From an uncultured Chloroflexota bacterium (GTDB lineage Bacteria; Chloroflexota; Limnocylindria; Limnocylindrales; CSP1-4): a stretch of 64,000 bases of DNA. The notes beneath the pieces were generated by a model that was not told the DNA's origin, did not search any database, and worked only from the letters and a program-made list of their open reading frames with translations. Each line of letters begins with the position of its first letter. The first letter of the stretch is position 1. Of this stretch, positions 8,684 to 17,921 are shown in pieces. The DNA lies in assembly GCA_903822495.1 (NCBI GenBank), contig CAIJPD010000025.1:1-64000 (forward strand), read 5' to 3'. The position numbers and the translations under genes were made by a program.

Positions 8684-9157
8684 CTACGGGTCGGTCGGTG
8701 AAGGCGCCGGCCCAGGCTGCTCGACCAGGCCCTTCGAGCGCCGGCGGTGGATCTCCACCCCGGCGCTCTCGATGTGGCCCGGGAGCGGGACGCGCGGCTT
8801 GTCAACCGTGACGGCCACCGCCCGGACCGACGGGTGCATCGCCAGGATCTCCGTTGCCACCGTCTCGGCGATGGCCTCCAGGAGCCGGAAGCTGCGCTCC
8901 TCCACGATCCGGCGAACGAGGTCGAAGACGGCCGAATAGTCCACGGAGCGGGCGAGGTCGTCGCTTCGGCCCGCGTGCGCCAGGCTGACCTCCAGGGCGA
9001 CGGTCACCTCGATGGGCTGGGGCGTGCGCCGCTCATCGTCGGGAACGCCGTGGCGGCCCTCGAACACCATCCGGCGCAGGAGGATCCGGTCGCTGGCGCC
9101 ATCAGGGCCGGCGCCATCGGCGCCATCGGCGCCATCGGCGCGACGGCCGGCGGTCAT
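8684..9157 (-). CDS. folB: Dihydroneopterin aldolase
   Basis: Converts 7,8-dihydroneopterin to 6-hydroxymethyl-dihydropterin and glycolaldehyde in folate synthesis. Family signatures are ILLRRMVFEGRHGVPDDER near the N-terminus, a central SVDYSAVFDLVRRIVE, the conserved Glu in RLLEAIAETVA and the late Lys in VTVDKPRVPLP. The first 20 residues are an added Asp-Gly-Ala low-complexity stretch from a 9-base repeat (around 9107-9142). The start ATG overlaps the folP stop (ATGA), so it is the last gene of the folC-folP-folB operon. No folK or folE is seen in the window. Confidence 0.92.
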   Translation of the reverse strand: MTAGRRADGADGADGAGPDGASDRILLRRMVFEGRHGVPDDERRTPQPIEVTVALEVSLAHAGRSDDLARSVDYSAVFDLVRRIVEERSFRLLEAIAETVATEILAMHPSVRAVAVTVDKPRVPLPGHIESAGVEIHRRRSKGLVEQPGPAPSPTDP

Positions 9158-10050
9158 GCGCCGGCCACCGGCTCGACCCAGCCCCGGGCGATGGCATCGG
9201 CCACGCGGGCGGCGCGGACGTTCTCGCGCACGTCGTGGACCCGCACGATGTCGATACCTGCGCCGATGGCCAGCGCGGTGGTCGCCAGCGTCGCCTCCAG
9301 CCGGTCCTCCACCGGGAGGTCCAGGATCCGGCCCAGGGTGGACTTGCGCGACGTACCCAGCAGGATGGGCCGCCCCAACGCCCGCACGGCGCCCAGGTCG
9401 CGCAGCACGGCCAGGTTGTGCTGGGGCGTCTTCCCGAAGCCGAACCCGGGGTCGACGATGATCGCCGTCTCCGGCACGCCAGCCTGGACCGCGCGCGCCA
9501 CGGCGGCGCGCAGGTCGGCGACCACCTCCGCGACCACGTCCTCGTAGCGTGCCTCGGTGCGGTTGTGCATCAGCACGATCGGCGCACCGCGCGCGGCGGC
9601 GAGACGGGCCATGGCCGGATCCTGCGCCACGCCCCAGACGTCGTTGACCAACGTCGCACCGGCGTCCAGCGCCGCCGCGGCCACGGATGGCCGGGTGGTG
9701 TCGATGCTGATCGGGGTCCCGGGCAACGCCGCGTGGAGCGCGGCGACGACCGGCACCACCCGCGCCAGCTCCGCCGCCTCCGACACCCGCTCGTGGCCGG
9801 GGCGCGTGGATTCGCCGCCCACGTCCAGCAGGTCCGCGCCATCCGCCACCATCTGCGTCGCCCGGGCCACGGCGAGCGCCACCGGGTCGGGGGCGGCCCC
9901 GTCACCCGCATCGGGGGCGCCACGGGCCAGCAGCCCGTCGCCGGAGAACGAATCGGGCGTGACGTTGACAATCCCCATCACGAACGTGCGGCTGCCCCAG
10001 GCGAAGACGCGGTCACCCACGCGCAGGGACGTTGGGGGCCGGTCGCTCAT
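9154..10050 (-). CDS. folP: Dihydropteroate synthase
   Basis: Condenses 6-hydroxymethyl-dihydropterin diphosphate with p-aminobenzoate. TIM-barrel signatures are MGIVNVTPDSFSGDG (pterin/pyrophosphate loop), DLLDVGGESTRPG, SIDTTRPSVAAAAL, LVNDVWG, IVDPGFGFGKT, LGTSRKS (sulfonamide/pABA loop) and IVRVHDVREN. The 298-residue length is normal. The ATG at 10050 overlaps the folC stop (ATGA); its own stop overlaps the folB start. The open frame further upstream is folC read out of phase. Confidence 0.95.
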   Translation of the reverse strand: MSDRPPTSLRVGDRVFAWGSRTFVMGIVNVTPDSFSGDGLLARGAPDAGDGAAPDPVALAVARATQMVADGADLLDVGGESTRPGHERVSEAAELARVVPVVAALHAALPGTPISIDTTRPSVAAAALDAGATLVNDVWGVAQDPAMARLAAARGAPIVLMHNRTEARYEDVVAEVVADLRAAVARAVQAGVPETAIIVDPGFGFGKTPQHNLAVLRDLGAVRALGRPILLGTSRKSTLGRILDLPVEDRLEATLATTALAIGAGIDIVRVHDVRENVRAARVADAIARGWVEPVAGA

Positions 10051-11471
10051 CCCGCCATCATGGGCGGCGGCGCGGTGCGCGGCAACGGGTCGGCGAGCCA
10101 TGGGTCGCTGACCAGGCGGGCCCGGGCCCGGCCCACGAGGTAGAGCGAACCTGCCACCACCACCGGGCCGGCGGCGCCCGCAAGGGCCGCGTCCAGCGCC
10201 GCATCGGCGTCCGGGATGGCGGTCACGGTGCCCGTCCGGATGCCCGGGCCACTCCCCTGGATCCGCGGATGGGCGGCCAACCACGCTGCCGCGAGCGCCG
10301 CCGCGGGGAGGGCGCGGGGGAGATCGACCTGCGTGGTGATGATGCGGGCGCCGCGGAGGGCGGTGGCATCCAGCGCCGCCAGCACGGACGGAACGTCCTT
10401 GTCGGCCATGATTCCCAGCACCAGCGTGAACGGCGGCGGCACGGCGTCGCAGCCGCCCGCGAGGAAGGGCCGCAGGTCGTCCAGCGCGGTCGCCAGCGCG
10501 GCGGCCCCCGCGGGGTTGTGCGCCCCGTCCAGCAGCACCTCCACCGGATCCTGCCCAGGGCCGCCGGGCCGTGCCGTCTCGATGAGCTCCAGCCGCCCCG
10601 CCCAGCGTGCCTCGGCATACCCGCGGCGCCGAGCGTCGGCGGGCACGCGAGCGATCCCCGCGGCCTCCAGCGCGTCGAGGAGGGCGTCCGCCACCGCGAC
10701 GTTGGCCGCCTGGTGCCGGCCCCGGAGCCCAACCCGCGTCGCCCCCAGTCGGGGCAGGTCCACGGTGATGCCGTCCCGGTCCCAGCCCAGCAGGGGCGCC
10801 GGCTCGGCGATCGCCAGCGAGACACCCAGCCGACGCGCCCGGCGGGCGATGATCGCGCGCGCCTCACCGGTGGCCCCGGTCACCGCCACGTCGCCGCGCC
10901 CCATGATGGCCGCCTTCTCGCGGGCAATCGCCGCGACGGTGGGGCCCAGCTGTGCCATGTGGTCGAGGTCCACGTTCGTGATCGCGGCCACGCCCCCATC
11001 CCACGCATGCGTGGCGTCCAGGCGCCCGCCCAGCCCCACCTCGACCAGCGCCAGGTCCACGTGCTCACGCCGGAACCACTGGAACAGGGCCGCCGTGAGG
11101 AGCTCGAACTCGGTCGGCGGGCCCAGGCGACGGCCCACCCGGTCCGCGATCGGCAGGATCTCCGCCACGAGCGCGGCGAATGCTTCGGGGGAGATGGGCC
11201 GGCCATCGATCTCCAGCCGCTCGCGGTACGTGATCAGGTGCGGCTTGGGGGTCAGCCCCACCCTGTAGCCCGCGACCCGGAGTGTGGAGCCGGCAAGCGC
11301 CAGCACGCTGCCCTTGCCGTTGGTGCCGGCGACCAGGGCCCCGCGAAGGGTCAGGTGTGGGTCGCCCAGGCCGGCGAGGAGCGCGCGCGTCCTGCCAAGG
11401 CCCAGGCGGATGCCGAACCGGCCTCGCTCGGCGATCGCCTGGAGCGCACCGTCGTAGGAGAGGTCGCTCAC
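10047..11471 (-). CDS. folC: Bifunctional folylpolyglutamate / dihydrofolate synthase
   Basis: Mur-ligase-family enzyme that adds Glu to dihydropteroate and folates. It shows the ATP loop VAGTNGKGSVLAL, TPKPHLITYRERLEIDG (substrate loop), VEVGLGGRLDATHAWDG (Mg-binding Glu and His), ITNVDLDHMAQLG, and the C-terminal domain motif LLDGAHNPAGAAAL. The 474-residue length is slightly long. The GTG at 11471 lies only 7 bases after the preceding 126-residue Cys-rich gene, so the operon is probably four genes: orf126-folC-folP-folB. Confidence 0.93.
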   Translation of the reverse strand: MSDLSYDGALQAIAERGRFGIRLGLGRTRALLAGLGDPHLTLRGALVAGTNGKGSVLALAGSTLRVAGYRVGLTPKPHLITYRERLEIDGRPISPEAFAALVAEILPIADRVGRRLGPPTEFELLTAALFQWFRREHVDLALVEVGLGGRLDATHAWDGGVAAITNVDLDHMAQLGPTVAAIAREKAAIMGRGDVAVTGATGEARAIIARRARRLGVSLAIAEPAPLLGWDRDGITVDLPRLGATRVGLRGRHQAANVAVADALLDALEAAGIARVPADARRRGYAEARWAGRLELIETARPGGPGQDPVEVLLDGAHNPAGAAALATALDDLRPFLAGGCDAVPPPFTLVLGIMADKDVPSVLAALDATALRGARIITTQVDLPRALPAAALAAAWLAAHPRIQGSGPGIRTGTVTAIPDADAALDAALAGAAGPVVVAGSLYLVGRARARLVSDPWLADPLPRTAPPPMMAG

Positions 11472-11478
11472 CGCGTCA

Positions 11479-11859
11479 CTAGCGGCTCAGCTCGTCCTCG
11501 TAGAAGACGCACTGGTTGAACCGGCCGGTCAGGCACACGTCGTTGCAGAAGCCCTGGTCCAGGTGGACGCCACCGCGGACCTGGCAGCGGGAGATGGTGT
11601 TCTCCTGGCGCATCAGGCCCTTGAGCAGGTGCGGCGCCTGGATGGGGATGGCCCCGCGCGCGCCGGTCATGTAGAAGTGCGGGCAGATGTTCCGACGCAG
11701 GTTGGGCAGGCCAAAGGCGGTGCGGATCCCGGGGCCTACTGGCACCGCGGTGGTGCCCGGTCGGGACCCCGGCGACACGCGCCCAACGGGGCCCACGCCA
11801 AACGAAGGGCGGCCAACGGGCGCACGCTGCTGTTCCGACTTTGGATTTCGTGCCTGCAT
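11479..11859 (-). CDS. Small Cys-rich protein heading the folate operon
   Basis: I do not recognise a characterised family. The 126-residue product has a basic/Pro-rich N-terminal half and a compact C-terminal half with Cys in NICPHFYMTG, ISRCQVRGG, FCNDVCLTG and FNQCVFYEDE: five cysteines in about 60 residues, suggesting a small metal or Fe-S site. The ATG at 11859 has a strong SD (GGAGGGGA, spacing about 5). folC starts 7 bases after its stop, so it is co-transcribed with the folate genes. Its function could be in folate metabolism or be incidental. Confidence 0.7.
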   Translation of the reverse strand: MQARNPKSEQQRAPVGRPSFGVGPVGRVSPGSRPGTTAVPVGPGIRTAFGLPNLRRNICPHFYMTGARGAIPIQAPHLLKGLMRQENTISRCQVRGGVHLDQGFCNDVCLTGRFNQCVFYEDELSR

Positions 11860-12051
11860 CCGTCCCCTCCATGTGTCGGCGCATCCTCGACACAATGGGC
11901 CCCAGAGTACACGCTCGGCCGGATCTGCTGCGCGCGGGGCACCGGGCCGTGGCGCGCCGGTGCGCGCGCACCGCACCAGACCGCACCTCACCGCCACGGG
12001 ACCCGGTGCGCGCGAGCAAGGTCGGCGAACGCGACCGGGGACCCGCCGTGC

Positions 12052-12057
12052 GACAAT
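12052..12057 (+). promoter_or_regulatory. -10-like hexamer GACAAT, probable leaderless start
   Basis: GACAAT is followed by exactly 7 bases and the GTG at 12065, the same geometry as at 4555 and 13344. There is no SD upstream of either the GTG at 12065 or the ATG at 12071. Confidence 0.45.
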
Positions 12058-12064
12058 CCCGGAC

Positions 12065-13270
12065 GTGACGATGCGCCGCAGCGACCGCTCCTCGCAAGTC
12101 CGGCGCCGTCCGCCCTCCACCGGCCGGCCGGCCCCGCAGAAGGTCAAGCTCAAGCCCGTCTCCGCCCAGCGAATCGCCGGGCGCCGCCAGCCGGGGCCCC
12201 GGACATCGCTACCGCTCGCCGCTCGCCTCCTGCTGCTGGGCGCGGTCGCCGCCCTGGGGGTGGTGGTGCTGTTCGCCTGGACGGGCGGCATCGGCAAGAT
12301 GGTCTCCGCATTCGGATCCAGCCTCTCGGCCGTCCTGGGCAATGTGGCCCTGACCACGTCGCCCGCCCCGTCGCTCGCGACCATCTCACGTTCGCCGCTC
12401 ATCGCCGCCCCGGCCGAGCCGTACACCAATCAGGTCAAGGTGGACCTGGGGGTGACGGTCCCCAACGCGATCGTCGGCCAGGCCGGCGCCAAGGTCCGGG
12501 TCTACGTGGCGCTCAAGGGCCAGGCGGCACGCGCCCTCAAGGACGTCCCGGTGGGTGGCACCCCCAAGATCGTCATCCCGGTGGAGCTGATCGACGGCCA
12601 GAACGACTTCACGGCGACGGTCATCAGCGCCGGCGGAGAGTCCGAGGCGTCGCCCATCGTCACCTACATCCTGGACACGGCGCCACCGCAGATCGCCCTG
12701 ACGTCCCCCAAGGACAAGGCGACGGTGAACCTGGCCACCACCGACCTGGTGGGCAAGACGCAGGCCAGATCTCGCCTCCTGGCCCGGAACGAAGCGAACG
12801 GCAGTTCGATCACGGGGACGGCCGCGGCCGACGGCGCGTTCACGATGACGCTCCCGCTCCAGACCGGCAGCAACGTCATCCGGATCACCGCCACGGACCC
12901 AGCCGGCAACGGCGCCGAGCTGGTCATGACGCTGGTCCGGGGCACGGGCGTGCTGAAGGCAACGCTCGCGGCATCCGCCTACCGCTTCGTGACCACCGCC
13001 CTGCCGGGCAACATCACCCTCACCGCCACCATCACGGACCCGGACGGCCAGCCACTCAAGGGCGCCAAAGTCACCTTCTCACTCACGGTTCCGGGCATCA
13101 GCCCCATCCAGCAGCCGGACGTCGTCACCGGCGCGGATGGCAAGGCCGTCTTCACGACGTCGATCCCCAAGAGCGCCACCGTGGGCCAGGGCCAGGCGAG
13201 CGTCCTGGTCACCACCGCGCAGTTCGGCACCGCGACGGACCGCTCGGCCATCACCATCGCCGCCCAGTAG
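12065..13270 (+). CDS. Membrane-anchored protein with Ig-like domains
   Basis: About 401 residues. The basic cytoplasmic N-terminus (RRSDRSSQVRRRPP) is followed by one TM helix (about 47-70, LLLLGAVAALGVVVLFAW) and an extracytoplasmic part. The latter reads as three beta-sandwich units: an N-terminal unit around VKVDLGVTVPNAIVG, a bacterial Ig-like unit with DTAPPQIALTSPKDKATVN and VIRITATDPAGN, and a Big_1/invasin-like unit with ITLTATITDPDGQPLKGAKV and VTGADGKAVFTTSIP. Probably a surface adhesion or structural protein. The start could be GTG 12065 or ATG 12071. Divergent from the Cys-rich/folate operon. Confidence 0.8.
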   Translation: MTMRRSDRSSQVRRRPPSTGRPAPQKVKLKPVSAQRIAGRRQPGPRTSLPLAARLLLLGAVAALGVVVLFAWTGGIGKMVSAFGSSLSAVLGNVALTTSPAPSLATISRSPLIAAPAEPYTNQVKVDLGVTVPNAIVGQAGAKVRVYVALKGQAARALKDVPVGGTPKIVIPVELIDGQNDFTATVISAGGESEASPIVTYILDTAPPQIALTSPKDKATVNLATTDLVGKTQARSRLLARNEANGSSITGTAAADGAFTMTLPLQTGSNVIRITATDPAGNGAELVMTLVRGTGVLKATLAASAYRFVTTALPGNITLTATITDPDGQPLKGAKVTFSLTVPGISPIQQPDVVTGADGKAVFTTSIPKSATVGQGQASVLVTTAQFGTATDRSAITIAAQ

Positions 13271-13343
13271 CCGGGCGACGGCCGGACCCCGAACCGGGGC
13301 CGCATGAACCAAAAATCGTGATGACACGGTAGCGATTCGCAGC

Positions 13344-13349
13344 TACCAT
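13344..13349 (+). promoter_or_regulatory. -10 hexamer TACCAT, leaderless start of the zinc-ribbon gene
   Basis: TACCAT is followed by 7 bases and ATG 13357, with no SD in between. Transcription should start at or beside the A of the ATG. Confidence 0.55.
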
Positions 13350-13356
13350 CCCGCCA

Positions 13357-13752
13357 ATGCCGACGTGGCGCTGTCCGCACTGTGGCGCTCCCCAGCCCGA
13401 GTCAGATCGGTGCTGGGTCTGCAAGCGCTCCACCACCTCCTGTTCGGCGTGCCGCCACTTCCGGCGGGCGGTCGCCGGGAACCTGGGCTACTGCGGGCTG
13501 GACCGCAAGCGCGCGGCGCTGGGCGGCGACGAGCAACGTCCCTGCTGGGCACCCATCCCCTACGAGAACAACCGTCCACCCGATTCCGCGCCATGGGCCT
13601 CGCGGGTGATCGACCCATCGGCCGGTGGGCGCCGCTCGCGGGTGGACTTCGTCCCGGTCGATGAGGCGCGCGGCGCCCCGATCCCGAGTGTGACGGCGGA
13701 CGGCAGCGGGGCGGGCTTCCGGTACCAGCTCTGGGACGAGCTGGAGGGCTGA
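13357..13752 (+). CDS. Small zinc-ribbon protein
   Basis: 131 residues. Two Cys pairs at the N-terminus (WRCPHCGAP and DRCWVCKRS) form a classic zinc ribbon. A second Cys cluster follows (TSCSACRHFRR, GYCGLDRKR, RPCWAPIP) that could bind another metal. The C-terminal half is hydrophilic and ends in YQLWDELEG. The protein is likely cytoplasmic and involved in protein or nucleic-acid interactions; no specific function can be given. Probably leaderless. Convergent with the kinase gene. Confidence 0.8.
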   Translation: MPTWRCPHCGAPQPESDRCWVCKRSTTSCSACRHFRRAVAGNLGYCGLDRKRAALGGDEQRPCWAPIPYENNRPPDSAPWASRVIDPSAGGRRSRVDFVPVDEARGAPIPSVTADGSGAGFRYQLWDELEG

Positions 13753-13760
13753 CGGGCCGC

Positions 13761-13791
13761 GGGTCGCCCGCCTGACACGGTGAGGCGACCC
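13761..13791. terminator. Inverted repeat between convergent genes
   Basis: GGGTCGCC (13761-13768) pairs with GGCGACCC (13784-13791), giving an 8-bp stem with a 15-base loop between the ends of the zinc-ribbon (+) and kinase (-) genes. There is no T-run. Terminator-like by position only. Confidence 0.35.
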
Positions 13792-13837
13792 GGCATGACG
13801 ATACCGGTCGCACTTGCCGCGCCCAGGCGGCGCGAGG

Positions 13838-16027
13838 TCAGGCCGTGGGCGCCGGCGTCGGCGGGGGCGTCGGCGTCGGCGAGGGCGTCGGCGTCGGCGT
13901 CGGGTCCGGCGTCGGGTCCGGCGTCGGGTCCGGCGTCGGCGTGGGCGTCGCGCCGGGATCTGGCGTCACGTCGGGTGTCGGCGTTGCCGTCGGCTTGGCT
14001 GTCGGCGCCTTTGTCGGCGCCTTGGTCGGCGTGGGGCCGGGCGTCGGGGTGGGTGTCGGCGTGGGCGTGGGCGTGGGCGTCGGAGCCGGGCCCCGGGAGA
14101 CCGCGTAGTTCACGCTGGTCCCCTTGGTCACGGTGTTGCCGCCGGGCGGATCCTGGTTGACCACGGAGCCGACCGGCACGGTTGGATCGAACGTCTCCGT
14201 CCGCTTCCCGATCGTGAGGCCGGCCGCCGCGATCTGGTTGAGCGCCTCCGTCTCGCCCTTGCCCACCAGCCCGGGGACCTGGACGGTCTGGCTGCCCAGC
14301 GCCAGCGTGAGCTTGATGATGCTGCCCTTCTCCACCTGCGTGCCGGCGACCGGATCCTGCTTGAGGACCGAGTCGGCGGGCTTGCTGGACGGCTCGAAGG
14401 CGAAGCGCACCACCACCAGGCCCGCCTGCTTCGCCTGTGTCTCCGCCTGGGCGTAGATCAGCTCGGTCAGACGTGGCACGGTGACCAGCTCCGCGGCGGG
14501 GGCCGAACCGGACGTGAGGAGCCGGAACACCAGGAAGCCCACGATCGCCAGGATCACGAGGCCTAGGACGGCACTGATCCACACCCAGGGTCCGCCGCCC
14601 GAATCGTTGCCGTGACTCCCGTCGGAGAGGCGGGCGCGATGGTCGAACAGGTCCGGCCCAAGGTCCAGCTCCTCGATCCCGGCCTGGACCCGGAACGACG
14701 CCGACGAATCGGGCGGCGCAGGTGGCGCCGACATGGCGTAGGCGTCGGCCGAATACGGGACGACGACCGTGCGCGTGGGCCGCGCGGACTCCGGGCCGGT
14801 CGGCGGGACCGGGCGCGCGTAGGGGGACCGCTCGCCCTCGTCGGCGGAATCCGGCGAGCCTGCCGGCTCGGCAGCGGCGTCGAACAGGACCTCATCGCGG
14901 GTTTCGGCCGGGAGCAGAGACTCGGGTCGGCTGGTTGGGGTGGGCCACAGATCCCGACGCTTCCCGGGGGCGCCGAGCGGGATGGCGGCACCAAACACGG
15001 GCCGGGCGACCAGCGGCGCGGGAGGCACGGCCGGTCCCGCCTCGGCATCCTCGAAGGAGTCGGCGGCGGGGCCATCGTTGGGCGGTTCGGGCGCATCGGG
15101 CGCATCGGGCGGGACGAATGGTGCGTCCGGCTGGGGCTCGGCATCGCCCTCCAGGTCGGTCATCAGCAGCGATTCGGGCACGCCAGGGCCAACCTCGGGG
15201 CGCTCGGCCGGGAGGAGGTCGTCCAGGGCGGCCGCCAGGTCACCTGCCGTGCGATAGCGATCATTCGGCGCCGGTGCGAGGGCACGGCTGACCACGGCAT
15301 CCAGCCCCGCCGGGATGCCGCTCCGGATGCTGGACGGCGCGGGCGCGGGCGCGGCCGCCTTGGCCGCGGCCAGCTCGATCGCGCTCCCGGCTGCCCACGG
15401 CGTGCGCCCCGTGAGCGCCTCGAACAGGATCACGCCCAGGCTGTAGACGTTGGAGGCCTGGGTCGGCTGGTCGCCGCGTGCTTGTTCGGGGCTCCAGTAG
15501 ATGTGCGAGCTGGCGCTGGCGCCAGGCAGGACCACGTCCGCCTCGGCCGTCGCGGCGGCGATCCCGAAGTCCGTGACCTTGGGCAGCCCGTCGTGGGTGA
15601 TCAGGATGTTGCCGGGCTCCAGGTCCTGGTGGACGACGCCGCGGGCCCCAGCCGCGGCCAGTGCCCGGCCGATGTCGGCCCCCAGCCGGACGGCCTGGCG
15701 GTGCGGCAGCTGGCCGCGATGGCGGAGCACGGCGGCGAGGTCCTCGCCGCCGACCAGCTCCATGATCAGGAAGGGCTCTTCGTCGAGCAGGCCAAAGCCC
15801 AGGATCGCGACGACCCCGGGGTGGTGGACCGCGGCGGCCGCACGAGAGTCCGCCTGGAGGCGGGCGAGGAAGGCCGCGTCACGGCCATACGCCGCGGGGA
15901 AGACCTTCACCGCGACGTCCCGGCCGCGCACCGTGTCCGTGGCGCGGAAGACGCTGGCGTGTGGCCCGGCGGAGATCAGCTCGACGAGCCGATACCGACC
16001 GCCCAGCACCGAGCCAATGGCCGCCAC
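13838..16027 (-). CDS. PASTA-domain Ser/Thr protein kinase (PknB-like) with altered catalytic loop
   Basis: 729 residues. The kinase domain (about 8-275) has the ATP Lys in [11 protein letters not shown] as VTDFGIAAA, and APE as WSPEQARG. The HRDLKPxN loop reads HQDLEPGN (Arg to Gln, Lys to Glu) and the Gly-rich loop reads [10 protein letters not shown] with two Gly lost. A linker of about 230 residues, TM helix ([20 protein letters not shown]) and two PASTA repeats ([15 protein letters not shown]..., [15 protein letters not shown]...) follow. The C-terminus is an extracellular Thr-Pro repeat tail of about 90 residues. PASTA domains bind muropeptides and link such kinases to cell-wall growth. 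Catalytic competence is uncertain. The start is GTG 16027 with GGGAG upstream. Confidence 0.9.
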   Translation of the reverse strand: MAAIGSVLGGRYRLVELISAGPHASVFRATDTVRGRDVAVKVFPAAYGRDAAFLARLQADSRAAAAVHHPGVVAILGFGLLDEEPFLIMELVGGEDLAAVLRHRGQLPHRQAVRLGADIGRALAAAGARGVVHQDLEPGNILITHDGLPKVTDFGIAAATAEADVVLPGASASSHIYWSPEQARGDQPTQASNVYSLGVILFEALTGRTPWAAGSAIELAAAKAAAPAPAPSSIRSGIPAGLDAVVSRALAPAPNDRYRTAGDLAAALDDLLPAERPEVGPGVPESLLMTDLEGDAEPQPDAPFVPPDAPDAPEPPNDGPAADSFEDAEAGPAVPPAPLVARPVFGAAIPLGAPGKRRDLWPTPTSRPESLLPAETRDEVLFDAAAEPAGSPDSADEGERSPYARPVPPTGPESARPTRTVVVPYSADAYAMSAPPAPPDSSASFRVQAGIEELDLGPDLFDHRARLSDGSHGNDSGGGPWVWISAVLGLVILAIVGFLVFRLLTSGSAPAAELVTVPRLTELIYAQAETQAKQAGLVVVRFAFEPSSKPADSVLKQDPVAGTQVEKGSIIKLTLALGSQTVQVPGLVGKGETEALNQIAAAGLTIGKRTETFDPTVPVGSVVNQDPPGGNTVTKGTSVNYAVSRGPAPTPTPTPTPTPTPTPGPTPTKAPTKAPTAKPTATPTPDVTPDPGATPTPTPDPTPDPTPDPTPTPTPSPTPTPPPTPAPTA

Positions 16028-16178
16028 GTGGACTCCCTCTACGCTGAGACTGCGACGCCCTGCCGCTTCGCCGCCGTCGGCCGCGATCGTACCGTACGGC
16101 GCAGGCGCACTAGTGTTCGTTGCACAGTGCGCCGGAGTGGCGCCCGGCGGGCCATGACGATCGTCTGGTTGTGGTGGC

Positions 16179-17057
16179 CTAGAGGTCCAGCCCCTGGAGG
16201 TAGGTGCGGAACTCGCGGCCCAGGTCCGGCCGCTGGAGCGCCAGTTCCACGGACGCCTTCAGCCAGCCCATGGTGGTCCCGGCGTCGTAGCGGGTCCCCT
16301 CGAACTCGTAGCCGTACACGCCCTGCTCCTGCATGAGCATCTCGATGGCGTCCGTCAGCTGGATCTCGCCGCCTGCGCCGCGCGGCGTCTGCTCCAGCTT
16401 GTCGAAGATCTTGGGGGTCAGCACATAGCGCCCGATGATCGCGAGGTTGGAGGGCGCCTTGCCTGGAGCCGGCTTCTCGACCAGCTGGGTCACCTTGTGG
16501 AGGCCATGGGCAGGATCGCGCGCCTCGTCCTCCTCGGTGGCGATGACGCCGTACCGGCTGGTCTCGTCCGGGGGGACCTCCATGACGGCCACGACGGACG
16601 CGTGGGTCTCGTGGTACGCGTCGATCAGCTGGCCGATGCACGGCCGCTCGCCGATCACCACGTCGTCCGGGAGGAGCACCGCGAACGGCTCGTGTCCGAT
16701 CAGGTCCTTGGCCATCAAGACCGCGTGGCCGAGGCCCAGCTGCTCCTTCTGGCGGACGTACGCGATCTGGCAAAGGTCGCTGATGTGGCGGATCTGGCGG
16801 AGCTTCTCGATCTCGCCCTTGCTCTCGAGGAGCCGCTCCAGCTCATACGAGAGGTCGAAGTGATCCTCGATCGCCCGCTTCTGGCTGCTGGTCACGATGA
16901 TGACCTGCTCGATCCCCGCGGCCACGGCCTCCTCGACCGCGTACTGGATGATCGGCTTGTCAACGAGGGGCAGCATCTCTTTGGGCTGCGCCTTGGTCGC
17001 GGGGAGGAAGCGGGTGCCCCACCCGGCTGCCGGGAAGACGGCCTTGCGAACGCGCAT
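16179..17057 (-). CDS. galU: UTP-glucose-1-phosphate uridylyltransferase
   Basis: Makes UDP-glucose for polysaccharide and glycolipid synthesis. 292 residues with the nucleotide loop [39 protein letters not shown], the catalytic-site [12 protein letters not shown], the sugar-binding [13 protein letters not shown], and the C-terminal [18 protein letters not shown]. The ATG at 17057 has GAGG four bases upstream; a longer frame exists but lacks the family N-terminus. Unlike many neighbours it has a leader: a TATACT -10 lies 32 bases upstream. Confidence 0.95.
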   Translation of the reverse strand: MRVRKAVFPAAGWGTRFLPATKAQPKEMLPLVDKPIIQYAVEEAVAAGIEQVIIVTSSQKRAIEDHFDLSYELERLLESKGEIEKLRQIRHISDLCQIAYVRQKEQLGLGHAVLMAKDLIGHEPFAVLLPDDVVIGERPCIGQLIDAYHETHASVVAVMEVPPDETSRYGVIATEEDEARDPAHGLHKVTQLVEKPAPGKAPSNLAIIGRYVLTPKIFDKLEQTPRGAGGEIQLTDAIEMLMQEQGVYGYEFEGTRYDAGTTMGWLKASVELALQRPDLGREFRTYLQGLDL

Positions 17058-17089
17058 CAAACCTCGCCGGTGACGGGGGTGGAGGCGCA

Positions 17090-17095
17090 AGTATA
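17090..17095 (-). promoter_or_regulatory. -10 hexamer TATACT of galU
   Basis: Near-consensus TATACT on the minus strand, 32 bases before the galU ATG. It gives a leader of about 25 bases that contains the GAGG ribosome-binding site. No clear -35 is seen. Confidence 0.5.
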
Positions 17096-17135
17096 CCCCT
17101 CGGTCGGGCGGGGTCCGCGCGTCCGGGGGCGGGGC

Positions 17136-17921
17136 TCAGGGCTCCAGCGACCGGGCGAACGCGGCCACCGCGGCGGCCACCTCGGCGGGCCGATCCAGCT
17201 GGACCAGGTGGGTGGCGCCCCCCACGGTGATCCTTCGCCCGTTCAGCGCGGCGTGCCGGAACGACCGCGCGCCCAGGCGGAAGATGAGGTCCAGCTCGCC
17301 GTTGATCAGCAGCGTGCGGCCCGGATAGACCGCCAGCTGCTCCCGGAACTGTCGGGCCATGATCTGGCGCATCCCCGCCGCCCCGGCGGCCGTCCAGTAC
17401 CCGCCGGCGATGAGGGCGGCGGCCACGTCGGCCCCGTAGCGGCGCCGGAACCAACGGTCGTTGGCGCGGTTCATGAGCCCGACCGTGGGGTTGTCCAGGA
17501 TGGCGGCCAGGAGGCCGAACGCCCAGCGCCACGGCCCGCCGGGCTCCTGGCTGGCGCCGGCGATGACCAGCCCCCGCACCCGGGCCGGCGACGCGGCCGC
17601 AAGCTCGATCGCCGCGTACCCGCCCAGCGAGTGGCCCACGACCACCGCGCGTCCGCCGGCCACCTCGTCGATCGCGACGGCGATCACGGCTGCCGCCCCG
17701 GCCACGGTGAACGGCTCCGCGGCTCGCGTCCCGTGGCCGGGGAGGTCCAGCGCGACCAGGCGGAACTCGCCCTTGAGGCGGTCCATCACCGGCCCCCAGA
17801 CCGCCCGCGTCAGCCGCGACCCGTGGACCAGGACGATCGTCGGCGCACCCTCGGGTCCCAGCGCGGTCCAACCGGGGTCGGACGGGCCGGCGGACGGGCC
17901 GGCGGACTCCGACGCGCTCAC
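17136..17921 (-). CDS. Alpha/beta hydrolase
   Basis: 261-residue serine hydrolase. The oxyanion motif is VLVHGSRLTRAVWG, the nucleophile elbow VVGHSLGGYAA, the acid is Asp in LLINGELDLIF, and the His is in GATHLVQLDRP. It resembles small esterases, lactonases and C-C hydrolases of the AB-hydrolase_1 family; the substrate is not predictable. The GTG at 17921 overlaps the stop of the EamA transporter (GTGA), so the pair is co-translated and this gene may act on a compound the transporter moves. Confidence 0.85.
   Translation of the reverse strand: MSASESAGPSAGPSDPGWTALGPEGAPTIVLVHGSRLTRAVWGPVMDRLKGEFRLVALDLPGHGTRAAEPFTVAGAAAVIAVAIDEVAGGRAVVVGHSLGGYAAIELAAASPARVRGLVIAGASQEPGGPWRWAFGLLAAILDNPTVGLMNRANDRWFRRRYGADVAAALIAGGYWTAAGAAGMRQIMARQFREQLAVYPGRTLLINGELDLIFRLGARSFRHAALNGRRITVGGATHLVQLDRPAEVAAAVAAFARSLEP

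Noticed and set aside
11563-13332. Long open frame overlapping the Ig-like gene
   Set aside because: Out-of-phase shadow of the Ig-like gene; Arg/Gly/His-rich with no domain. Similar long shadows occur opposite most genes because of high GC.
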